Shown: positions 49,126-57,912 of the stretch, piece after piece | Layout of the letters: each line of letters begins with the position of its first letter | Numbering within the stretch: the stretch's first letter is position 1 | Assembly (NCBI RefSeq): GCF_022760835.1 | Contig: NZ_JAKTNQ010000009.1 | Span: forward strand, 16,814-80,813 | DNA length: 64,000 nt | Source of the DNA: Thermus altitudinis | GTDB taxonomy: Bacteria > Deinococcota > Deinococci > Deinococcales > Thermaceae | Direction: 5' to 3' | Position numbers and translations under genes: made by a program | Notes under the pieces: model-generated | Told to the model about the DNA's origin: nothing | The model's input: only the letters and a program-made list of their open reading frames with translations | Databases searched by the model: none

Positions 49126-49330
49126 ATGCCGGTCCAGGTGACCGTCCACCAGGCCAAAACGTACCTTTCCCGCCTTTTAGCCTTGGTGGAGGCGGGGGGA
49201 GAGGTGGTCCTCATGCGGAGGGCAAGCCCGTGGCCCCAGGGGGGCCAGCCGGGCACCGCCAAGGGCACGGTCTGGCTAGCGGAGGACTTTGATGCCCCTT
49301 TGCCGGAGGAGCCCCTGCTCGCCTTTGAAA
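49126..49330 (+). pseudogene. Degenerate VapB/Phd-type antitoxin gene
   Basis: The frame begins MPVQVTVHQAKTYLSRLLALVEAGGEVVLMRR, the Phd/YefM-type antitoxin start, and resumes as PGTAKGTVWLAEDFDAPLPEEPLLAF, the toxin-binding tail of Thermus VapB proteins. Between them RASPWPQGGQ replaces the usual RxGKPVA core: the missing GKPVA is readable in another frame over the same bases, so compensating frameshifts are likely. TAAGTT (49114-49119) stands 6 nt before the ATG. Partner toxin is truncated. The open frame running on to 49560 reads through toxin and antisense cysS sequence and is not a real product. Confidence 0.65.
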
Positions 49331-49430
49331 GGCGAGGTTTCTACTGGATACCCATGCGTTTCTCCACTGGGCCCTTGGAGACCCTGGGCTTTCACCGCTG
49401 GCCGAAGCCTCCGTCAAAGACATTTGGTGA
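49329..49430 (+). pseudogene. VapC (PIN-domain) toxin remnant, truncated
   Basis: In the +1 frame relative to the antitoxin, translation gives FLLDTHAFLHWALGDPGLSP followed by LAEASVKDIW and a TGA. DTHAFLHWALGDPGLS is the first PIN-domain strand/helix of VapC toxins including the first catalytic Asp. Only about 33 of the expected 125-130 residues remain, and the frame has no usual start codon after its upstream TGA. The break coincides with the 3' end of cysS on the other strand, suggesting deletion or rearrangement there. Confidence 0.65.
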
Positions 49431-49431
49431 G

Positions 49432-50877
49432 CTATTCCAGGGCCAGCCGCCACTTGGGGCCCTCCTTGGTGTCCTCCACGACCACCCCGAGGGCTTTGAG
49501 CCTTTCCCGGATCAGGTCGCTTTTGGCGTAATCCTTGGCCCGCCGGGCCTCCTCCCTTAGCTCCAGAAGCAGGGCGATGAGGCCTTCCAGTAGGGGACCT
49601 GATACCTTCTCCTCCAGAACCCTTTCGGGGAAGAGGCCCAAGATGCCTTCTCCCAGGGTATGGAAGACCTGGGCGGTGTGCCTTAAGGTGTCCCCTTTGG
49701 CCTCCGGGAGGAGCCTATGCAGCTCAGGGAGGAAGGTGAAAAAGGCGGCCAGGGCCTCCGGGGTGCCGAGGTCGTCCTCTATGGCGGCGAGAAAATCCTT
49801 CTCCAGGGCGTCAAGGGCCCTTTCCAGCTCCGGGGTGGCGCCGGGGGCCGCCGTGGGGACCCTGGACCGCACCTCGCGGTAGGCGTGGAGGAGGCGGGCA
49901 TAGCCCCGCTTGGCCGCCTCGAGGCCCTCAAAGGTGAAGTCCATGGGGCTACGGTAGTGGGTCTGCAGGAGGTAAAAGCGCAAGGCCATGGGCTCGTGGG
50001 CCTTTAAGAGGTCATGGAGGAGGACCAGGTTCCCGGTGCTCTTGGCCATCTTTTCCCCTTCCAGGAGCACGTGGTTGTGGTGCATCCAGTGGCGGGCGAA
50101 ACGGTAGCCCGCCGCCTCCGCCTGGGCGATCTCGCACTCGTGGTGGGGAAACTGCAGGTCTATGCCCCCCGCGTGGATGTCAAACCCCTCCCCCAGGTAC
50201 TTGAGGCTCATGGCGGTGCACTCTATGTGCCAGCCAGGGTACCCTTCCCCCCAGGGGCTTTTCCAGCGCATCAGGTGGCCGGGTTCGGCGGCCTTCCAAA
50301 GGGCGAAGTCTAGGGGATCCTCCTTCTCCTCCCGCACCTCCACCCTCGCCCCTGCCCGGAGTTCTTCCAGGCGCTTTCCCGATAGTTTCCCATACTGGGG
50401 GAAGGCCCTTACCCGGAAGTAGACGCTTCCTTTACGTTCGTAGGCGAAGCCAAGGTGCAAAAGCCTTTCCGTAAGCTCAATCTGTTCCGGTATGTGGCCA
50501 CTGGCCCGGGGGGCGATGGAAGGCCGCAGGACATTAAGGGCGGCCATGGCGTCAAAGTAGCTCCAGGTGTATTTCTCCGCCACCTCCATGGGCTCAAGCC
50601 GCTCCAGCTTGGCCCGGCGCACAATCTTGTCCTCTCCTTGGTCGGCGTCGTCGGTGAGGTGGCCCACGTCGGTGATGTTGGAGACGAAGCGCACCTTGTA
50701 GCCCTGATGGAGAAGATAGCGACGGAGCACATCGTAGACGATGGGGCCTCGAGCATGGCCCAAGTGGGGGTCCGAGTACACGGTGGGGCCGCACACGTAG
50801 ATGCCCACGTGCCCCGGGACGGCGGGGGTGAAGTCCACCTTGGCCCGTTGCAAGGTGTCGTAGATGCGAAGGCCCAT
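49432..50877 (-). CDS. cysS: Cysteinyl-tRNA synthetase
   Basis: 481-aa class I synthetase. Zn/Cys site [19 protein letters not shown] containing the HIGH variant HLGH (residues 38-41), [41 protein letters not shown] (zinc ligands), and KMSKS variant KMAKS in [16 protein letters not shown] helical anticodon-binding C-domain ends with [31 protein letters not shown]. Start 50877 ([10 protein letters not shown]) is preferred: a consensus TATAAT (50890-50885) stands 7 nt upstream, giving a leaderless mRNA; the ATG at 50886 overlaps that -10. Confidence 0.97.
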   Translation of the reverse strand: MGLRIYDTLQRAKVDFTPAVPGHVGIYVCGPTVYSDPHLGHARGPIVYDVLRRYLLHQGYKVRFVSNITDVGHLTDDADQGEDKIVRRAKLERLEPMEVAEKYTWSYFDAMAALNVLRPSIAPRASGHIPEQIELTERLLHLGFAYERKGSVYFRVRAFPQYGKLSGKRLEELRAGARVEVREEKEDPLDFALWKAAEPGHLMRWKSPWGEGYPGWHIECTAMSLKYLGEGFDIHAGGIDLQFPHHECEIAQAEAAGYRFARHWMHHNHVLLEGEKMAKSTGNLVLLHDLLKAHEPMALRFYLLQTHYRSPMDFTFEGLEAAKRGYARLLHAYREVRSRVPTAAPGATPELERALDALEKDFLAAIEDDLGTPEALAAFFTFLPELHRLLPEAKGDTLRHTAQVFHTLGEGILGLFPERVLEEKVSGPLLEGLIALLLELREEARRAKDYAKSDLIRERLKALGVVVEDTKEGPKWRLALE

Positions 50878-50881
50878 GTGG

Positions 50882-50908
50882 GCCATTATAGGCCCGTGGC
50901 ATAATGGC
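50882..50908. promoter_or_regulatory. Mirror-image divergent promoters, cysS / hslO
   Basis: GCCATTAT (50882-50889) and ATAATGGC (50901-50908) are perfect 8-bp arms 11 nt apart. Minus strand: TATAAT 7 nt before cysS. Plus strand: CATAAT (50900-50905) 8 nt before hslO. Confidence 0.55.
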
Positions 50909-50913
50909 GGGGT

Positions 50914-51936
50914 ATGGGACGGATTCTGAGGGGGTTGGCAGGGGAGGGGCAGCTTAGGGTGGTGGCGGCGGACACGGGGGACGTGGTGGAGGAGGCCCGG
51001 CGCCGCCATGGGCTTTCCCCCACCGCCACCGCCGCCTTAGGGCGGGCCCTCACGGGGGCCTTGCTCTTGGCCCAGCTTCTCCTCAAAACCCCCAAGGAAA
51101 GGCTTACCTTGCGCATAGAGGGCACGGGGCCCTTGGGCGGGCTTCTGGCGGAGGCGGACGCCTTTGGGCAGGTGCGGGGCTACGTCAAGAACCCCCAGGC
51201 GGAGGTGCCCTTGCGGGAGGACGGCAAGCTGAACGTGGGGGAGCTGGTGGGCGCCGGGGTCTTGCGGGTGGACCGGAGCCTGCCCAATGGGGAGGTCTAC
51301 ACCAGCACGGTGCCCTTGGTTTCTGGGGAGATCGCCGAGGACCTGGCCCACTACCTCTGGCAGTCGGAGCAGATTCCCTCGGCCATCCTCCTGGGGGTGC
51401 GGGTTAAGGGGGAGGGGGAGGTGGAGGTGGCGGGGGGTGTGGCCATCCAGGTGATGCCGGACACCCCCGAGGAGGTGCTATCCCGCCTCGAGGCCAACCT
51501 CTCAGGCATCAAGGGCATCACGCCCCTCTTGCAGGAGGGCCTGGAGGCCGCCTTGGAAAGGCTCCTTTCGGGCTTGGGGTTTGCCCGCACGGACCTTAGG
51601 GCCCTGGGCTACCCCTTAAATGAGATCCCCGCCCGCTTCCAGTGCCGCTGCAGCCGGGAGAAGGCCCTGGAGGCCCTGGTCTTCTTCACCCCGGAGGAGC
51701 GGGAGGACATGATCGTGAAGGACGGGGGAGCGGAGGTGGTCTGCCACTGGTGCGGGGAGGTCTACCGCTTTTCCCCCGAGGAGATCCGCTCCCTGGTGGC
51801 GGAGGTACGCTGCCCCGATTGCGGCACCCTTTGGCTGTATCCCAAGGCGGACGGTACCCTGTTCCGGATTGAGGGGGACACCTGCCGTTGCGGCCGCAAG
51901 GTGGAGATTCCTTCGGAAAAAAGGGCCCAGGCTTGA
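50914..51936 (+). CDS. hslO: Hsp33 redox-regulated chaperone with extra C-terminal cysteine module
   Basis: 340-aa holdase chaperone; about 45-50 residues longer than typical Hsp33. The core matches the family: GHGLSPTATAALGRALTGALLLAQLL-like region, GTGPLGGLLAEADAFGQVRGYVKNP, YTSTVPLVSGEIAEDLAHYLWQSEQIPSAILLGV, GGVAIQVMPDTPEE. The redox switch is Cys244-x-Cys246 (FQCRCSREK) and Cys277-x2-Cys280 (VCHWCGEVYRFS). Unusually, a second set follows: Cys300-x2-Cys303 (VRCPDCGTLW) and Cys324-x-Cys326 (DTCRCGRK), the same elements in reversed order. The N-terminal ATG lies 8 nt from CATAAT. Confidence 0.9.
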   Translation: MGRILRGLAGEGQLRVVAADTGDVVEEARRRHGLSPTATAALGRALTGALLLAQLLLKTPKERLTLRIEGTGPLGGLLAEADAFGQVRGYVKNPQAEVPLREDGKLNVGELVGAGVLRVDRSLPNGEVYTSTVPLVSGEIAEDLAHYLWQSEQIPSAILLGVRVKGEGEVEVAGGVAIQVMPDTPEEVLSRLEANLSGIKGITPLLQEGLEAALERLLSGLGFARTDLRALGYPLNEIPARFQCRCSREKALEALVFFTPEEREDMIVKDGGAEVVCHWCGEVYRFSPEEIRSLVAEVRCPDCGTLWLYPKADGTLFRIEGDTCRCGRKVEIPSEKRAQA

Positions 51937-51948
51937 TAAGCTTAGGGC

Positions 51949-52362
51949 ATGTTCAAGACCATCCTCTTGGCCTACGACGGCTCGGACCATGCCCGGCGGG
52001 CGGCGGAGGTGGCTAAGGCGGAGGCCCAGGCCCACGGGGCCAGGCTGGTGGTGGTGCACGTGTATGAACCCGTGCCCGACTACCTGGGCGAGCCCTTTTT
52101 TGAGGAGGCCTTGAAAAGGCGCCTGGAGCGGGCGGAAAAAGTCTTGGCCGAAGCCTTGGAGCTAACCGGTGTGCCCAGGGAGGATGCCCTTCTCCTGGAG
52201 GGCCGGCCGGCGGAGGCCATCCTGGAGGCCGCCATGGGGGAGAAGGCCGACCTCATCGTCATGGGTACCCGGGGCCTGGGGGCCATCGGGAGCCTCTTCC
52301 TGGGTAGCCAAAGCCAGAAGGTGGTGGCGGAGGCTCCTTGCCCCGTGCTCCTGGTGCGTTAG
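51949..52362 (+). CDS. Universal stress protein UspA family
   Basis: 137-aa single-domain Usp: MFKTILLAYDGSDHARRAAEVAKAEAQAHGARLVVVHVYEPVPDY, LLLEGRPAEAILEAAMGEKADLIVMGTRGLGAIGSLFLGSQSQKVVAEAPCPVLLV. The ATP-binding signature G-x2-G-x9-G-(S/T) is intact (GTRGLGAIGSLFLGSQS, with SLFLGS), so this is probably an ATP-binding member like the T. thermophilus homologue. TAAGCT (51937-51942) is 6 nt before the ATG, leaderless type. No operon partner. Confidence 0.93.
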   Translation: MFKTILLAYDGSDHARRAAEVAKAEAQAHGARLVVVHVYEPVPDYLGEPFFEEALKRRLERAEKVLAEALELTGVPREDALLLEGRPAEAILEAAMGEKADLIVMGTRGLGAIGSLFLGSQSQKVVAEAPCPVLLVR

Positions 52363-53111
52363 CCCGGGGTGGGGGAGGTTTGGCCACGCCAGCGAAGGAG
52401 CTTGGCCTCGAGGCGGTTAAAGAGGAAGAAGAGGAGGAGCACGAAGGCCACGATGAGCGCGATCAGGGCTAGGCTGAGCCTAGCGTTATAGGTGCTCTGG
52501 GCGAAGGAGAGGAGATAGCCCAGGCCCCGGCTTGCCGCCACGAACTCCCCTACCACCGCCCCGGTAAAGGCAAAACCCACGGCCACTTTTAAGGAGGAGA
52601 GGACCCAGGCGGTGATGGAGGGGAGGTAGACCTCTCTTAGGAGCCAGTAGCGGCCTCCTCCCAGCGTGCGGATCCTCTCCACCAGCCTGGGGTCCACCTG
52701 CTTCACCCCGCTGTAGACCGCGAAGAAGATGAGGACGGCCACCAAGACCAGGCTGAGGGCTACTTTGGAGGCCAGGCCAATGCCCAGCCAAATGACGAAG
52801 AGGGGGGCGAGGATGACCCGGGGTATGGCATTGAGGAGGAGCATCACCGGCTCCAAGAGATCCGCGACCAGGGGGCTGAAGGCGGCCAAAAGGCCCAGGA
52901 TTCCCCCGAGGAGGATGCCGGTTCCCAGACCCAATAGGGCTGCGGTGAAGGTGGCTTGGAGGTGGGGCCAGATCTCCCCTTCCCGGAAAAGGCCCATGAG
53001 GGTCAGGAGCACCTGGGAAGGAGGAGGGGCGTAAAGGGGGTTAAGGAGGCCAAGGGCCGAGAGGGCTTCCCACAGGATGAGAAGGGCCATTAGGCCTAGG
53101 TTACGGCGCAT
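52359..53111 (-). CDS. ABC transporter permease (SsuC/TauC type)
   Basis: 250-aa inner-membrane permease with about six hydrophobic helices: NLGLMALLILWEALSALGLL, LQATFTAALLGLGTGILLGGILGLLAAF, LLEPVMLLLNAIPRVILAPLFVIWLGIGLASKVALSLVLVAVLIFFAVYSGVKQVDPRLVERIRTLGGGRYWLLREVYLPSITAWVLSSLKVAVGFAFTGAVVGEF, which includes the EAA-loop equivalent. Start 53111 follows AAGGAGG by 7 nt and overlaps the ATPase gene by 16 nt. Third gene of an SBP-ATPase-permease importer; substrate class (sulfonate, nitrate, thiamine precursor) undetermined. Confidence 0.9.
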   Translation of the reverse strand: MRRNLGLMALLILWEALSALGLLNPLYAPPPSQVLLTLMGLFREGEIWPHLQATFTAALLGLGTGILLGGILGLLAAFSPLVADLLEPVMLLLNAIPRVILAPLFVIWLGIGLASKVALSLVLVAVLIFFAVYSGVKQVDPRLVERIRTLGGGRYWLLREVYLPSITAWVLSSLKVAVGFAFTGAVVGEFVAASRGLGYLLSFAQSTYNARLSLALIALIVAFVLLLFFLFNRLEAKLLRWRGQTSPTPG

Positions 53112-53845
53112 CGCGAAGCCTCCTTGAGCTCCTGCCAAAGGCTTTGCAGGTAGAGGCCAAACCGGGGGTCGGCCTTCACCCTCACCGGGTCCCGGGGACG
53201 GGAAAAGGGGATGCGGTGCTCTTGGATGATCCTAGCCCTAGGCCCTTGGGAAAGGAGGCAGACCCGATCGGCCAGGCTGATGGCCTCTTCCAGGTCGTGG
53301 GTCACCAGGAGCACAGCGATGCCCTCTTCCTCCACCAGGCTGAGGAGGTCCTGGGTCACCTGGGTGCGCAAAATGGCATCCAGGCTGGCGAAGGGCTCGT
53401 CCATGAGAAGCAGCCTAGGCTTCAGGGCAAGCACCTGGGCCAGGGCCACCCGTTTGCGCTGCCCTCCCGAAAGCTGGTGGGGGAACCGGTGGCCTAACCC
53501 GCTTAGGCCAAGGCGCTCCAGCCAGGCCTCGGCCTCCTTCCGGGCCCTCTCCCTGGGCCAGCCCCGGATTCTCAAGCCCAGGGCTACGTTATCCAGGGCG
53601 GTGCGCCAAGGGAGAAGGGCATCCTCCTGGAAGAGGAAGCCTACCTCTTCCTGGGGGCAGGCTCTTTGGATCCCTCCCCTTTGCGGGGTGAGGAGGCCAG
53701 CAATGGCCCGGAGCAGGGTGCTTTTGCCACTCCCTGAAGGTCCCACTAGGCTTACGAACTCCCCCTCCTCCACCTGAAGGTCCACCCCTTCCAGGACGGG
53801 GATGGGTCCGTAACCCAGATGGAGCCCTTGTACCTCAAGCACCAC
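53096..53845 (-). CDS. ABC transporter ATP-binding protein (SsuB/TauB type)
   Basis: 249-aa ATPase: Walker A LVGPSGSGKSTLLRAIAGL, Q-loop GFLFQEDALLPWRTALDNVALGLRIRG (the LLPW variant is typical of nitrate/sulfonate/taurine importers), signature LSGGQRKRVALAQVLALKPRLLLMDEPFASLDAI containing Walker B and D-loop, H-loop LLVTHDLEEAISLADRV. It starts inside the binding-protein gene (11-nt overlap) and overlaps the permease. Confidence 0.94.
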   Translation of the reverse strand: MVLEVQGLHLGYGPIPVLEGVDLQVEEGEFVSLVGPSGSGKSTLLRAIAGLLTPQRGGIQRACPQEEVGFLFQEDALLPWRTALDNVALGLRIRGWPRERARKEAEAWLERLGLSGLGHRFPHQLSGGQRKRVALAQVLALKPRLLLMDEPFASLDAILRTQVTQDLLSLVEEEGIAVLLVTHDLEEAISLADRVCLLSQGPRARIIQEHRIPFSRPRDPVRVKADPRFGLYLQSLWQELKEASRCAVT

Positions 53846-54830
53846 CCAGGACCTCCAGGTCCAGAAGCCTTTCCACTTGGAAACCGGGTGGGAGGAGGCC
53901 GGCTTCCATCTGGCTCTCCGCCACCCGGCGGGCGGCCTCGAGGTCTATGCGCACCCCTAAGGGATAGAGGTCCTTGCGGTAGCGCTCAATGATGGCCTTG
54001 AACCGTACCTCGTCCCCACCGGCGATGAGGGCTTTGGGCAAGGTGTCGGCGATGAGGCGGGCCTCCGCTGCCCGGATGAAGCGCAGAGCTTTTTCTAGGG
54101 CCCTGGCCATGGCCCGCATCTCCTCGAGGCGGGCTGGCCTTTCCTCCCGCCGGATAGCCACCCCCATGAACTCGTAGGGGCCTCCCAGGAAGGCGGTGGC
54201 CTGCTTCAGGTCCATGAGGTTCACCAGCTCGCGCCCTCCCGCCTCCTTGAGTAGGGAAAGGGCCGGTTCTTGGATCATCCCGGCCTCCACGTGGCCGGCC
54301 TTTAAGGCCTCATAGAGGTTGGGGCCCAGGGTGGCGTACTGCACCCGCTTGGGGTCCAGCCCAGCTTTTTTCAACAGGTAGACCAGGAGCACATGGTCCG
54401 CGTTGCCCAGGGCGGACACCCCCACGGTGCGCCCCTCCAGGTCTTTGATCCCCCGGATGCCCGGTGCCTTGGGGCTCGAGGCCAGGGCGAACAGGGGTAA
54501 CCTCCCCGTGGAGGCGAAGCGCAGGATGGGGGCACCTTGCTGGTAGGCCTGGAGGGCGGCATCCAGGCTGGTGGCGGCATAGTCCACGGCCCGGCCTACC
54601 AGAAACTGGAGGGCCTGGCTTCCCCCCCGGGCGTAGACCAGCTCCACCTCGAGGCCCTCTTCTTGGAAGTACCCCCTTCTGGCAGCCACCTCATAAGGGA
54701 TGATGCAGAGGAGCTGGGAGCAAAAGGCCAGCTTAATCCGCTTCCTGCCCCTCTGTCCCATACCGGAGCCCAGGAGGGCCAAGCCGGAAAGGCCCTTGAC
54801 CACCTTTCGGCGATCCACGCAGCAGCTCAT
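53835..54830 (-). CDS. ABC transporter substrate-binding protein, NMT1/SsuA family
   Basis: 331-aa periplasmic-binding-protein-2 fold: IKLAFCSQLLCIIPYEVAARRGYFQEEGLEVELVYARGGSQALQFLVGRAVDYAATSLDAALQAYQQGAPILRFAST, DLEGRTVGVSALGNADHVLLVYLLKKAGLDPKRVQYATLGPNLYEALKAGHVEAGMIQEPALSLL. These are NMT1/THI5-like and SsuA features. The N-terminus MSCCVDRRKVVKGLSGLALLGSG carries a twin-arginine-like DRRKVVKG motif, implying Tat export, plus an odd Cys-Cys pair at residues 3-4. TTGACA/17/CACCAT is 7 nt before the ATG (leaderless). Ligand unknown. Confidence 0.85.
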   Translation of the reverse strand: MSCCVDRRKVVKGLSGLALLGSGMGQRGRKRIKLAFCSQLLCIIPYEVAARRGYFQEEGLEVELVYARGGSQALQFLVGRAVDYAATSLDAALQAYQQGAPILRFASTGRLPLFALASSPKAPGIRGIKDLEGRTVGVSALGNADHVLLVYLLKKAGLDPKRVQYATLGPNLYEALKAGHVEAGMIQEPALSLLKEAGGRELVNLMDLKQATAFLGGPYEFMGVAIRREERPARLEEMRAMARALEKALRFIRAAEARLIADTLPKALIAGGDEVRFKAIIERYRKDLYPLGVRIDLEAARRVAESQMEAGLLPPGFQVERLLDLEVLGGA

Positions 54831-54837
54831 GCCCTTT

Positions 54838-54866
54838 ATGGTGCGGTATGAGTTTCATCATGTCAA
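54838..54866 (-). promoter_or_regulatory. Promoter of the SBP-ATPase-permease operon
   Basis: Minus-strand consensus TTGACA (54866-54861), 17-bp spacer, CACCAT (54843-54838), 7 nt before the ATG at 54830. Confidence 0.65.
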
Positions 54867-54979
54867 GGGTATAAGGCACGGCCTTGGGTGAGGGCCCACC
54901 GGCAGATCCTTCCCCAGGGCTATACGGGGGTTTATCTAGCCCCGGAATCGGTAAGCCTTGGGGTTTACGTATACTGGGG

Positions 54980-55008
54980 AAAGGGAGGGGCTTATGGCCC
55001 TCCTTTTT
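54980..55008 (+). terminator. Intrinsic terminator / attenuator in the Kef-type antiporter leader
   Basis: AAAGGGAGGG (54980-54989), 8-nt loop, CCCTCCTTTT (54998-55007) with one G-U pair, ending in a T-run, 18 nt before the gene start. A TATACT hexamer (54970-54975) lies just upstream, and GGGCTA...TAGCCC (54918-54941) can form another hairpin. The rest of 54867-55025 shows no gene. Confidence 0.6.
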
Positions 55009-55025
55009 CGTATAGGGGGTTTCTG

Positions 55026-56555
55026 GTGCCCGGCGTTTTGCTTTTGGCCTACTTTTCCGGGGTGCTCTTGGTGCGCCTGGGGTTGCCCGCGTTTTTGGGC
55101 TACCTGGGTGTAGGGATGGCTTTGAGGCTTTTGGGCGTGGCCGGTGATCCCCTTTTGGACTTTTTTGCAGACCTTGGAGTCTACCTCTTGCTTTTCACCG
55201 TGGGTCTCGGCCTGCGCTTAGAACGCCTGGTGCGCCGGGAAGTTTGGGTCACCGGGGTTTTTCAGCTCCTCTTGCTTCCGGTTTTCCTGGCCGCCCTCTA
55301 CATCCTGGGTCTGGCGCAGAACCTCTTGTCCCTACTGGTGTTGGCCGTGGCCCTTCTCAATCCCAGCACCGTGCTTCTGGCCCGGGTGCTTCAGGGCAAG
55401 GGGGAGCTTTCCGCCTTGCACGGGCAGCTGGCCCTGGGGATCTCGGTTTTTTTGGATGTGGTATCGCTGGCCCTCCTCATCCTTGCGGGGTTCCAAGGGG
55501 TAGGGCCGTTGGGGTTTTCCGTCTTGGCCCTTCCTTTGTTGCGACCGCTACTGGTCCGCTTGTTTCACCTGGCCCAAAACGCTGAGCTTAAGCTCCTTCT
55601 GGGTGTGGGGCTGGCCCTTTTGGGGGCGGAGCTGGCCCGTTTCCTTCAGGCCCCGGAGGCTTTGGGGGCTCTTTTTATGGGCTTGGGGTTGTCCCGCTAC
55701 CCGGGGGTAGGGGAGGTGGTGGAAAGGCTCTGGGCGCTGAGGGAGACATTTTTGGTGGCCTTCTTCCTTAGGGCGGGAATGGCGGTAGGTCCCGATGGGG
55801 TTTTTGTGGGGCTTTTGCTTTTGCTCCTCCTATTGCTCAAGCCGGTTTTTCTCTTCCTACCCCTGGTCCGCCAAGGCTTTAGGGCCCGCACGGCTTTTCT
55901 GGTGGGGGTAGGCCTGGGCACCTACTCGGAGTTTGGCCTGGTGGTGGCGGGGGTGCTGCAAGGGCTAGGGCAGATGACGCCCCAGGGCGTAGGGGCCGTG
56001 GCCCTAGCCGTGGGGGGCTCTTTCCTCTTGGGAGCCCCGATGGTCCAGAAAGCCCACCTCCTTTATGAAAGGTGGAAGCCTTGGCTTAAAGGGTGGGAAC
56101 GGCCCGGGCTACACCCTGACGAGGAGCCGCAAGGGGCCTTGGGGGCCAGGTGGCTGGTGGTGGGCATGGGGCGGACGGGGACAGCGGCCTACCGCTTCCT
56201 GGCGGAGAAAGGGGAGAGGGTCTTGGGTTTGGATAGCGACCCGGCCAAGGTGGAGTACCACAGTTCCAAGGGCCGGCGGGTGCTCTATGGGGATGCCGAG
56301 GACCAGGCCCTTTGGGAGGGGCTGGACCTGAGGGGGGTTAAGGGGGTCGTGCTAGCGCTCCCCGACCTCGAGGCCCGCCTCCAGGCCACCAGGGCCCTGC
56401 GGGCCAAAGGCTTTGCGGGCGTGGTGGGGGCGGTGAGTTACGCCAAGGAGGAGGACGCCCGGCTTTTGCAGGCGGGGGTGGATGTGGTGTTCCATCCGCT
56501 TCTGGAGGCCGGGGAGCGACTTGCCGAAAGGGTTTTACAAGCCAGCGAAGCCTAG
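55026..56555 (+). CDS. Kef-type monovalent cation/H+ antiporter with TrkA-N (RCK) domain
   Basis: About 509-aa CPA2-family transporter. Eleven to thirteen hydrophobic helices span residues 1-365 (GVLLLAYFSGVLLVRLGLPAFLGYLGVGMALRLLG; FADLGVYLLLFTVGLGLRLERL; ALLNPSTVLLARVLQGKGELSALHGQLALGISVFLDVVSLALLIL; VGVGLGTYSEFGLVVAGVL). A cytoplasmic RCK domain follows: RWLVVGMGRTGTAAYRFLAEKGERVLGLDSDPAKVEYHSSKGRRVLYGDAED (NAD-binding GxGxxG). Predicted K+ or Na+/H+ exchange gated by nucleotide. GTG start 55026 is chosen for AGGGGG 6 nt upstream and the position just before helix 1; an open frame extends to 54888. Confidence 0.85.
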   Translation: MPGVLLLAYFSGVLLVRLGLPAFLGYLGVGMALRLLGVAGDPLLDFFADLGVYLLLFTVGLGLRLERLVRREVWVTGVFQLLLLPVFLAALYILGLAQNLLSLLVLAVALLNPSTVLLARVLQGKGELSALHGQLALGISVFLDVVSLALLILAGFQGVGPLGFSVLALPLLRPLLVRLFHLAQNAELKLLLGVGLALLGAELARFLQAPEALGALFMGLGLSRYPGVGEVVERLWALRETFLVAFFLRAGMAVGPDGVFVGLLLLLLLLLKPVFLFLPLVRQGFRARTAFLVGVGLGTYSEFGLVVAGVLQGLGQMTPQGVGAVALAVGGSFLLGAPMVQKAHLLYERWKPWLKGWERPGLHPDEEPQGALGARWLVVGMGRTGTAAYRFLAEKGERVLGLDSDPAKVEYHSSKGRRVLYGDAEDQALWEGLDLRGVKGVVLALPDLEARLQATRALRAKGFAGVVGAVSYAKEEDARLLQAGVDVVFHPLLEAGERLAERVLQASEA

Positions 56556-57815
<1,260 letters not shown>

Positions 57816-57912
57816 AGGGGAGGAAAAGCACAAGCGACTTGTATCGTGAAGAAACGCACATAAAGTGCGCTGGAAAAGAGGGCTAGAGCCTCTCCCACCA
57901 GGTCAACCCGCC

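Noticed and set aside
49126..49560. Intact 144-aa protein
   Set aside because: Only the first part is antitoxin-like; the rest is out-of-frame toxin remnant and antisense cysS sequence.
54831..54960. TPP riboswitch upstream of the NMT1/THI5-like binding protein
   Set aside because: The conserved CTGAGA and ACCTGAT-type blocks are absent on the minus strand, and the predicted transcript is leaderless.
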